This document shows positions 12,705-18,964 of a stretch of DNA of 18,964 nt, one piece after another. The stretch's first letter is position 1, and the number at the start of each line of letters is the position of its first letter. A model generated the notes under the pieces. That model saw only the letters and a program-made list of their open reading frames with translations, made no database searches and had not been told where the DNA came from. The position numbers and the translations under genes are program-made. Origin of the DNA: an uncultured Lachnospiraceae bacterium (GTDB taxonomy: Bacteria; Bacillota; Clostridia; Lachnospirales; Lachnospiraceae); the NCBI GenBank assembly GCA_947177105.1, contig CAMWTF010000010.1:1-18964 (forward strand), written 5' to 3'.

Positions 12705-14983
12705 AGGGACGAAGGCTTTTGGGGCTGGCTATGACAGCCTTTCTGATGACAGCCATGACCGGATGCGGGGAAGCGCCTCAGCAGGCAGCCCTAACAGAGG
12801 AAGTAAAGCTGCTGGAACCCGTGGGACTTTCCAGCAGCGGCGAGGCGGCGGCATACCGTAACCTGTATGACGCGCAGGTGTATTCCGCCACTGTTGTGCC
12901 CTATGTGGAGGAGTATGGCTTTGAGGAGGACGTGGCGCTGGACAGGATCTGCGCGTTTCCCGGGGAGGCGGTGAGCCGGGGGGAGGCGCTGGCATATTCC
13001 AGCACGGAAAATCTGGACAAACAGATAGAGGAACTGCAGAAACAGATAGAGGATATGGAGACGGAATTTGCCGAGTATGAGCTGCAGATCCGAGAGGAAC
13101 TGGCGGAGCCTCAGAATGAGGTGAAGAGGCTGGCGGAGATCGTGGAAAACCTGGAGAGGCGAAAGCCGGCGGAGTATCTGGCGGCGCCTGACAAACCGGG
13201 AGATGATCCGTCTCAGAGCGTCAGCGGATCGGACGCCGGGGGACAGACGCCAGGTGAATCCGAAGATACCGGGGAAGGGGCAAAACCAGGCGGATCCGAC
13301 AATGCTTCGGCCGGGTTGGGAATTGGCGACAGAGATCCGGCGCCCAATCCGGCCTACCGGGAGTGGGAACAGGAATACAACTACTGGAACGGCAGATACA
13401 GGCTCACGGACCACAGCATCAACACAGCGCTGCTGCAGCTGGAGCAGAGAACGGCGCTGTATGACCTGGATCATGCCTACGCCCTACAGCAGCTGGCCTT
13501 TTTGCAGGAGAAAAAGAATGACGTGACCATCCGCGCCGACATAGCGGGGAATGTGGTAGCCATGCCGGAATACGGCTATGGGGACCGCATCCAGGGAGAA
13601 ACGCCCATCGTGGCCGTGGGGGATCTGGGGCAAAAGATTCTAAAATGCGACTACATCAACAGGAAAACCGCTGCCGCCGCCGAGGATATCTACGCAGTTA
13701 TCGACGGCCTGCGGTATGAGGTGGACTATGTGCCCATGGAGAGCGAGGAGTATACCCGGCTGACTACCCAGGGGGAGGAGGTGTACTCCACCCTGTATCT
13801 GGAGGGAGACGTGGATGCTGTAGGCATCGGCGATTATGTGGCGGTGGTGGTGGTGAACCGGCGGCGGGAGCATGCGCTTTCCGTCCCGGCGGATGCCGTC
13901 CACAAGGATGATGCGGGCAGCTATGTGTATGTGTCAGGCGGAGAGGAAAATGTGTACACCTCTGTCAGCACGGGCATGAGTGACGGGGTGTATACGGAAA
14001 TCCTCTCCGGCATCAAGGAGGGCGATGTGGTGCGTCTGGATCAGGGACGTCAGTACAGCGATCAGCGCGTGACGGTGGAGATGGGGAGCTTTTACAGTGA
14101 TTTCTCCGCAAGCGGCATTATGATCTATCCCTCCAGCGCAGTGGTGCAAAATACCATCTCCCACGGGACAGTGTACTTCCAGGAATTTCGGACGGCCATG
14201 TACCAACATGTGGAAAAGGGCGATGTGATTGCCACCGTGCGGGTGGCGGCGGATGAGATCGGTATGCAGCGTCTGACCCTGCAGTTACAGAGGCAGATAG
14301 AGAGGGTGCAGGATCTTACCGCCCAGGGGGAAGAGAAGAATAAAAAGGCCATCGAGAGCCGCATGAAGGCAATAGCTAAGCTCCAGGAGCAGATTGCGGA
14401 GCTGTCCCAGGATTACCAGACCACCGCCATCCGGGCCGGACAAAGCGGCATCGTCATATGGATGGGGGATCTGGAGAAGGAGGATATCCTGCAAAAGGAC
14501 CAGTATCTGATAGAGATTGCGGATGAAAATACCTGCTATGTGGCCCTGGAAAATGAGGGAAATGTACTTTCCTACGGCAACCAGGTCACGGTGACCTACC
14601 GCAACCGTGAGGAGGAGGAGCGCACGGCCCAGGGCATAGTGGCCAATGTGAACCGACTGGCGGTCAGCAGGTCCTTGCAGTCGGAGTACGCTTATATCCT
14701 GCTGCCGCCGGAACTGATCGGCGATATGTCCGTGGGCACGGAGGGCTGGGGCGGCTGGTGGAACAGGGCCAGGTTCGGCGTTCAGGCCCGGCTGCGGGAG
14801 ATGGATCATGTGCTGGTGGTGCCCAGGCGCGCCGTGCGGGAGATAAACGGACAGACTTATGTGAATGTGGTGGAGGCGGACGGCAGCATAGTGCGCCGCA
14901 GCTTTATTGCAGGCGGCTATGACAAGAGCAATTATTGGGTGGCTGAGGGGTTGATGGAAGGAATGGTGCTATGCTTGGAGTAA
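12701..14983 (+). CDS. Double membrane-fusion adaptor lipoprotein (two adaptor modules in tandem)
   Basis: The protein is 760 aa, about twice the usual adaptor length. The ATG at 12701 is chosen because it precedes a lipoprotein signal peptide (lipobox MTGC, Cys22), has a GGGAGAGAGGG site upstream, and overlaps the previous stop as ATGA. A longer frame upstream would only read the previous gene. Module 1 (~30-450) has a coiled-coil arm (~104-157), a Gly/Ser/Pro/Asp-rich insert (~160-218), a second arm (~222-274), a lipoyl return (IRADIAGNVVAM) and beta-barrel/membrane-proximal parts ending in GIKEGDVVRL. Module 2 (~460-760) repeats the plan: HVEKGDVIATVRV, a coiled coil (~520-574), AIRAGQSGIVIWM, then a barrel ending in GLMEGMVLCL. 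It is in the same operon as the first adaptor and the permease and is probably part of the same extracellular exporter assembly. Confidence 0.85.
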   Translation: MKGRRLLGLAMTAFLMTAMTGCGEAPQQAALTEEVKLLEPVGLSSSGEAAAYRNLYDAQVYSATVVPYVEEYGFEEDVALDRICAFPGEAVSRGEALAYSSTENLDKQIEELQKQIEDMETEFAEYELQIREELAEPQNEVKRLAEIVENLERRKPAEYLAAPDKPGDDPSQSVSGSDAGGQTPGESEDTGEGAKPGGSDNASAGLGIGDRDPAPNPAYREWEQEYNYWNGRYRLTDHSINTALLQLEQRTALYDLDHAYALQQLAFLQEKKNDVTIRADIAGNVVAMPEYGYGDRIQGETPIVAVGDLGQKILKCDYINRKTAAAAEDIYAVIDGLRYEVDYVPMESEEYTRLTTQGEEVYSTLYLEGDVDAVGIGDYVAVVVVNRRREHALSVPADAVHKDDAGSYVYVSGGEENVYTSVSTGMSDGVYTEILSGIKEGDVVRLDQGRQYSDQRVTVEMGSFYSDFSASGIMIYPSSAVVQNTISHGTVYFQEFRTAMYQHVEKGDVIATVRVAADEIGMQRLTLQLQRQIERVQDLTAQGEEKNKKAIESRMKAIAKLQEQIAELSQDYQTTAIRAGQSGIVIWMGDLEKEDILQKDQYLIEIADENTCYVALENEGNVLSYGNQVTVTYRNREEEERTAQGIVANVNRLAVSRSLQSEYAYILLPPELIGDMSVGTEGWGGWWNRARFGVQARLREMDHVLVVPRRAVREINGQTYVNVVEADGSIVRRSFIAGGYDKSNYWVAEGLMEGMVLCLE

Positions 14984-17778
14984 TGTTACAAAAGCTATGG
15001 CATAAAAAATGGATGGTAATGTGTATGCTGCTGGGGTGCCTTCTGTTGATCGCCACCGTGGTCAGTTTTCCGCTGTACCGAACGGCGGCCTTTGACCGGA
15101 TGCTTCAGGACGAGATGGAGACATGGCTGGCGGAGCATGGCAGCTGGCCAACCATGAACACCATAACTCTGATTTCCAAGAAGGATAACGGCGGAAAAAC
15201 CATCAGCAGGGTAGAGAACCTGATGACAGAGATCTATGACGAGATGGGGGTGAGGGAGCGGGACACTATCTACTATTACAGCCTGGCCAAGGCGGAGGCA
15301 GTCTCCCTGATGAACCGCTCCGACAGTACGGCAGTCTCCCTGCGCCTTAGCTCTCTGTCGGGTCTGCCGCGGCATGCCACAATGCTGGCGGGGGAGATGT
15401 ATTCGGAGGACGGGCTGGACGAAGAGGGCAATATTGAGGTGGTTGTCAGTCAGGCTTGTATGGTGGAAGCAGGACTCCTGGTGGGGGAGACCTTGGAGTA
15501 TGACGGGCTGAAGGGCCCGGACGGCAAGAACCTGCGGTTGAAGATCACGGGCGTCTACAAGGAGTCGGCGGCGGGGGATTTCTACTGGCAGACCTCTCCG
15601 GAGGAAATGAATATAGTCTGTTTCATGGAGGAGCAGCTTTTTTATGACATGTTTACAGGGGAGAACGCGGGGAGGTACACGATTACCTGCACCTACTACA
15701 GCATGTTTGAGTATGCGGATCTGAAGGCGGCGGATGTGGAACACATCAGGGAGTACACCGACTACCTGACCCAGGAGAGCCCCTACCGCAGCACTTTGAA
15801 GGAGCCTGTCTACCGGGAGATTCTGGAGGGTTTTTACAAGAAGCAGAGCCGGATTGAGGCCACACTGTTTATCCTGCAGGTGCCGGTGCTTATCCTGCTG
15901 GGCGCTTTCCTGTTTATGATCTCTGGCCAGATGTATGAGCTGGAGAGAAGTGAGATATCCGTGATGAAAAGCCGGGGCGGCTCCAGCGGACAGATATTCC
16001 GGTTATACCTGTATCAGAGTCTGTTCTTGACCCTGCTGGGAGCTTTGGCAGGCGTTCCCCTGGGCACGGTGTTTTGCCGTTTCCTGGGATCGGCCCGGAA
16101 TTTTCTGGAGTTTTCCGCAAGGGGTCAAATGGAACTTGTTTGGACCAGGGATGTGTTGTATTATGGAATAGCAGCCGCGGCGGCCTGTGTGCTGATTATG
16201 ACGCTGCCCGCTTTGAGACACAGCCGCCTGACCATCGTGAAGCTGAAGCGGCAGAAGGCCATGAAAAAGCGTTCCTGGTGGGAGATCTGCTTTCTGGATC
16301 TCATCTGTCTGGCGGTGGCCATGTATGGTTATTACAGCTTCTCTCGCAACCAGGGCGCCCTGGTGGAGGATGTGCTGACAGGAAAGGCCCTGGACCCGCT
16401 GCTCTATATCAGCTCCTCCCTGTTTATCGTGGGGATGGGCCTGCTGTTTCTGCGTCTGCAGCCGTTATTGGTGAGGGGGATCTATGCGCTGGGGAGGCGC
16501 TTCTGGCGCCCGGCCGGCTACGCTTCTTTCCTGGAGATCCTCAAAAACGGCCGCAAGCAGCAGTTTATTATGCTGTTCATGATCCTGACTGTCTCTCTGG
16601 GCATGTTTCATGCCACAGTAGCCCGGACCATCCTGCAGAATGCCCAGGCCAATGTGGAGTATCTGGACGGGGCGGATCTGGTGATCCGGGAGGTGTGGAA
16701 CTCCAATGCGTCCGTGAGCGGGGAGGCCCTGGGAGAGCTGCGGTATTATGAGCCGGATTACAGCAAGTATGCGGCTCTGACGGGGGCCGCCAGCTATACC
16801 CGGGTGATCCGGGACGGGCAGGCGTATGTGCCCATCCAGGGGTCCGAGCGGCTGCAGGTCACGCTGCTGGGCATCCATACCCGGGAGTTTGGGGAAAACA
16901 CCTGGCTGGATGGGGAATTGCTGGGCAGGCATTACTATGAGGTGCTGAACGAATTGGCGGCGGAGCCCACCGGTGTGCTGGCGTCCCGGAATTTCCAGAC
17001 CCAGCAGGGCTATAAGGTGGGGGATACCATCCGATATTACAGCGGTTCCAAGAAGGAGATAAGGGGTAAAATCGTGGATTTTGTGGATTATTGGCCGGGC
17101 TATGAGCCCACCACGGTGAGCCTGCAGGCGGAGGGCGGCGTCAGCACCCGGGATAACTTCCTGGTGATAGCCAACTATGCCACTTTGCAGAAGTCCCTGG
17201 GAACGGTGCCCTATGAGGTCTGGCTCTCCCTGAAAAATGAGCGCGATCCGGAGGAGCTGCATAGGTGGATTCAGGATAACAATGTACATATAGCCAGGTA
17301 TGTGGACAGGGAGGCGGATCTGGAGAAGGTAGTGACGGACCCTCTGATGCAGGGCACCAACGGCATCCTCACCATGGGCTTTATCGTCACGCTGATTCTG
17401 TGCGCCGTGGGTTATTTGATCTACTGGGTAATGTCCATACGCTCCCGGGAGATGATGTTCGGTGTGCTTCGTGCCAGCGGTATGCACAAGGGGGAGATGT
17501 TTTTCATGCTCATCAATGAGCAGATCTTTTCCGGTGTGTTTGCCATATTGGGTGGTGTGGGCATTGGGCATCTCTCCTCCAGGATGTTCGTGCCCATGCT
17601 GCAGACGGCCTACGCGGCCAGCAACCAGGTGCTGCCCATGGTGCTGATCACGCGGCAGTCGGATATGCTGCGGCTCTACGGCGTGGTGGCCGGGGTGATG
17701 GCGCTTTGTCTGGCGGCGCTGATCGCCATTGTGTTTCGGATGAATGTGGCCAGGGCGCTGAAGCTGGGGGAGGAATAG
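14971..17778 (+). CDS. FtsX/MacB-type ABC transporter permease, 10 TM
   Basis: The protein is 935 aa. The ATG at 14971 has GAAGGA 7-8 nt upstream and overlaps the previous gene by 13 nt; the ATG at 14983 lacks a properly spaced site. Predicted membrane helices lie near 14-36, 295-318, 346-370, 391-415, 437-458, 474-498, 531-553, 797-820, 844-871 and 901-925. Two large extracellular domains lie at ~37-292 and ~555-795. The ten-helix plan with duplicated FtsX domains is that of type VII (mechanotransmission) ABC permeases, including BceB/YtrF-like and lipoprotein-export relatives. FtsX signatures are seen as ERSEISVMKSRGGSSGQI and RSREMMFGVLRASGMHKGEM. It should couple cytoplasmic ATPases to the extracellular adaptors. 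The substrate is unknown; no bacteriocin or peptide gene is visible nearby. Confidence 0.9.
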   Translation: MLGVMLQKLWHKKWMVMCMLLGCLLLIATVVSFPLYRTAAFDRMLQDEMETWLAEHGSWPTMNTITLISKKDNGGKTISRVENLMTEIYDEMGVRERDTIYYYSLAKAEAVSLMNRSDSTAVSLRLSSLSGLPRHATMLAGEMYSEDGLDEEGNIEVVVSQACMVEAGLLVGETLEYDGLKGPDGKNLRLKITGVYKESAAGDFYWQTSPEEMNIVCFMEEQLFYDMFTGENAGRYTITCTYYSMFEYADLKAADVEHIREYTDYLTQESPYRSTLKEPVYREILEGFYKKQSRIEATLFILQVPVLILLGAFLFMISGQMYELERSEISVMKSRGGSSGQIFRLYLYQSLFLTLLGALAGVPLGTVFCRFLGSARNFLEFSARGQMELVWTRDVLYYGIAAAAACVLIMTLPALRHSRLTIVKLKRQKAMKKRSWWEICFLDLICLAVAMYGYYSFSRNQGALVEDVLTGKALDPLLYISSSLFIVGMGLLFLRLQPLLVRGIYALGRRFWRPAGYASFLEILKNGRKQQFIMLFMILTVSLGMFHATVARTILQNAQANVEYLDGADLVIREVWNSNASVSGEALGELRYYEPDYSKYAALTGAASYTRVIRDGQAYVPIQGSERLQVTLLGIHTREFGENTWLDGELLGRHYYEVLNELAAEPTGVLASRNFQTQQGYKVGDTIRYYSGSKKEIRGKIVDFVDYWPGYEPTTVSLQAEGGVSTRDNFLVIANYATLQKSLGTVPYEVWLSLKNERDPEELHRWIQDNNVHIARYVDREADLEKVVTDPLMQGTNGILTMGFIVTLILCAVGYLIYWVMSIRSREMMFGVLRASGMHKGEMFFMLINEQIFSGVFAILGGVGIGHLSSRMFVPMLQTAYAASNQVLPMVLITRQSDMLRLYGVVAGVMALCLAALIAIVFRMNVARALKLGEE

Positions 17779-17922
17779 GGCGGGCCAGGGCTGCCTATAG
17801 AACATGGTGAGTCTACCCCCTGGTTACCTGCAAGGACTGCAAGTGTATGACGTTTGCTCTTGGGCTGGCGTAAGGGCAGTTGGCGGTGCGGGACCAGGAA
17901 TTAAAATCTTATGCATTCTGGC

Positions 17923-17951
17923 TTGTCAGGGTTAGGGAAGTAAAATATGTT
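17923..17951 (+). promoter_or_regulatory. Weak promoter candidate before the ATPase genes
   Basis: The 189-nt gap 17779-17967 holds no gene. TTGTCA (17923-17928) and TATGTT (17946-17951) have a 17-nt spacer. A 6-bp inverted repeat (17785-17790 with 17818-17823) without a T-run is the only hairpin found. The ATPases could be transcribed from here or by read-through from the permease gene. Confidence 0.3.
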
Positions 17952-17967
17952 ATGATAGGGGAAGAAC

Positions 17968-18699
17968 ATGGAAACGGATAATATGGAAGTGGGGAAAAGA
18001 GCAGAGACGCGGGAGGCGGCCATCGTAATCAGTCATGTGAACCGGATATTTCCGGTGGCGGGGGGCGAGTTTCAGGCCCTGGCGGATATCTGCGCGGAGA
18101 TTCCGGCGGGGGTGCTGACTATATTGAAGGGCCGCTCCGGATCGGGCAAGACCACACTGCTGAACATCGTGGGGGCGCTGGATGTGCCCACCTCCGGCAG
18201 TGTGCTGATCGGCGGGCAGGATGTGTGCAGGCTGTCGGAGCGGGCCAGGGAGAATCTGCGCAGAACCAAAGTGGGGTTCGTGTTCCAGTCTGTGTCCCTG
18301 ATTCCCACCATGGATGCCTTTCAGAATGTGGAGTTTTCCCTGCGTCTTGCGGGGGTGAAAAAGGGCCGCAGGGAGCGGGTGGAGGAGTGCCTTAAGATGG
18401 TGGGGCTGGGCAACCGGATGCATCATATGCCTGCGGAGATGTCCGGCGGCGAGCAGCAGCGGGTAGCCATAGCCAGAGCCATCGCCCACAGGCCCCGAAT
18501 CATTCTGGCGGACGAGCCCACGGCGGAACTGGACAGCGCCATGGCGGCGGAGGTGGCCCGCCTGTTCCAGGAGATGACCTGCAGAGAGCATGTGACCGTG
18601 GTTATGACCACCCATGACACGGGACTGATGGATGCGGGAGATATGGTGATCGAACTGGAGAACGGGCGGCAGATCACCGCGGGACAGGAGCAAGCATAA
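17968..18699 (+). CDS. ABC transporter ATP-binding protein (LolD/MacB type)
   Basis: The protein is 243 aa; GGGG (17958-17961) lies 6 nt before the ATG. It has a complete nucleotide-binding domain: Walker A GRSGSGKTT (55-63), Q-loop Gln107 in FVFQS, signature MSGGEQQR (158-165), Walker B IILADEP (178-184, catalytic Glu183) and H-loop His216. The sequence after Walker B reads TAELD where the usual motif is TGNLD or TGALD, a small deviation. This subfamily pairs with FtsX-type permeases, so it very likely powers the permease at 14971-17778. There is a ~20-residue charged extension before the core domain. It is followed after 15 nt by a second ATPase gene. Confidence 0.93.
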   Translation: METDNMEVGKRAETREAAIVISHVNRIFPVAGGEFQALADICAEIPAGVLTILKGRSGSGKTTLLNIVGALDVPTSGSVLIGGQDVCRLSERARENLRRTKVGFVFQSVSLIPTMDAFQNVEFSLRLAGVKKGRRERVEECLKMVGLGNRMHHMPAEMSGGEQQRVAIARAIAHRPRIILADEPTAELDSAMAAEVARLFQEMTCREHVTVVMTTHDTGLMDAGDMVIELENGRQITAGQEQA

Positions 18700-18714
18700 T
18701 AAAAGGGATAAAAA

Positions 18715-18964
18715 ATGGCAGAGGCAATGATACAGGCGGACGGCCTGGTGAAGATATATAAGACAAAACAGACGGAGGTACTGGCGCTGCAGGGGCTGGA
18801 TCTGACCGTGGAGGAGGGGGAACTGACCGCTCTCATCGGCAACAGCGGCAGCGGCAAATCCACCTTTCTGAATATGATCGGCGGCCTGGACAGACCCAGC
18901 GCCGGCAGCCTGTTGGTGGGAGGCAAGAACCTGTTCACTATGACGGACCGGGAGTTGGTAGGCT
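18715..18964 (+). CDS. Second ABC transporter ATP-binding protein (3' end outside window)
   Basis: The ATG at 18715 has AAAGGG 7-8 nt upstream. The frame is open for 83 codons to the window end. It starts like a LolD/MacB-type ATPase: a VKIYKTKQTEVLALQGLDL strand pair, then Walker A IGNSGSGKST. The remaining motifs lie beyond the window. It may form a heterodimer with the first ATPase on the asymmetric two-half permease, or serve a second permease encoded downstream. Confidence 0.9.
   Translation, partial: MAEAMIQADGLVKIYKTKQTEVLALQGLDLTVEEGELTALIGNSGSGKSTFLNMIGGLDRPSAGSLLVGGKNLFTMTDRELVG

Noticed and set aside
16465..17805. Minus-strand open frame of 446 codons opposite the permease
   Set aside because: It has a His/Gln/Pro-rich composition typical of an antisense shadow; the + strand permease has clear helices and FtsX motifs.

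Overview
The window looks like a Gram-positive, gut-type member of the Clostridia, most likely Lachnospiraceae. This is an inference from four things. Four predicted proteins carry lipoprotein signal peptides with lipoboxes. Strong AGGAGG-type ribosome-binding sites sit 8-10 nt before several starts. An intracellular xylan-oligosaccharide set is present. GC-rich coding blocks alternate with AT-rich intergenic islands. All supported genes are on the + strand. No tRNA, rRNA, CRISPR array, transposase or integrase was seen.

Left part (1-5300). The window opens in the 3' end of a probable alpha/alpha-toroid (glycan-processing-like) gene. That gene is followed by an AT-rich island with one orphan hypothetical gene (442-906), a cluster of small hairpins, a terminator-like repeat, and a decayed second copy of the first gene's 3' end (1195-1285). 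Next come a small secreted protein behind a good promoter (1425-1709), a strongly structured leader ending in an intrinsic terminator (about 1800-1904), and a large lipoprotein (1921-4242) that fuses a propeller-like region to a solute-binding-protein-like region. The same terminator-like repeat recurs after that gene. A second, unrelated hypothetical lipoprotein (4454-4945) follows, then two strong hairpins, one of them a good terminator.

Middle (5302-11481). A three-gene cytoplasmic glucuronoxylan-oligosaccharide operon encodes a GH8 reducing-end xylose-releasing exo-oligoxylanase, an SGNH-fold esterase and a GH115 alpha-glucuronidase. None has a signal peptide, so they should act on imported decorated xylo-oligosaccharides: removing acyl groups, removing (methyl)glucuronic acid, and trimming xylose from the reducing end. 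Both gaps between these genes hold the same long RNA structure with compensatory base changes. Each also has an extra upstream arm that can form an alternative hairpin. This is the most unusual signal in the window.

Right part (11580-18964). A MacAB/Ykn-like ABC export system comprises two lipoprotein membrane-fusion (HlyD/RND-type) adaptors, a 10-TM FtsX-type permease and two LolD/MacB-type ATPases, the second cut by the window end. The first three genes overlap end to start and are translationally coupled. The second adaptor is unusual: it is a head-to-tail fusion of two adaptor modules and has a low-complexity insert in the tip of its first helical hairpin.
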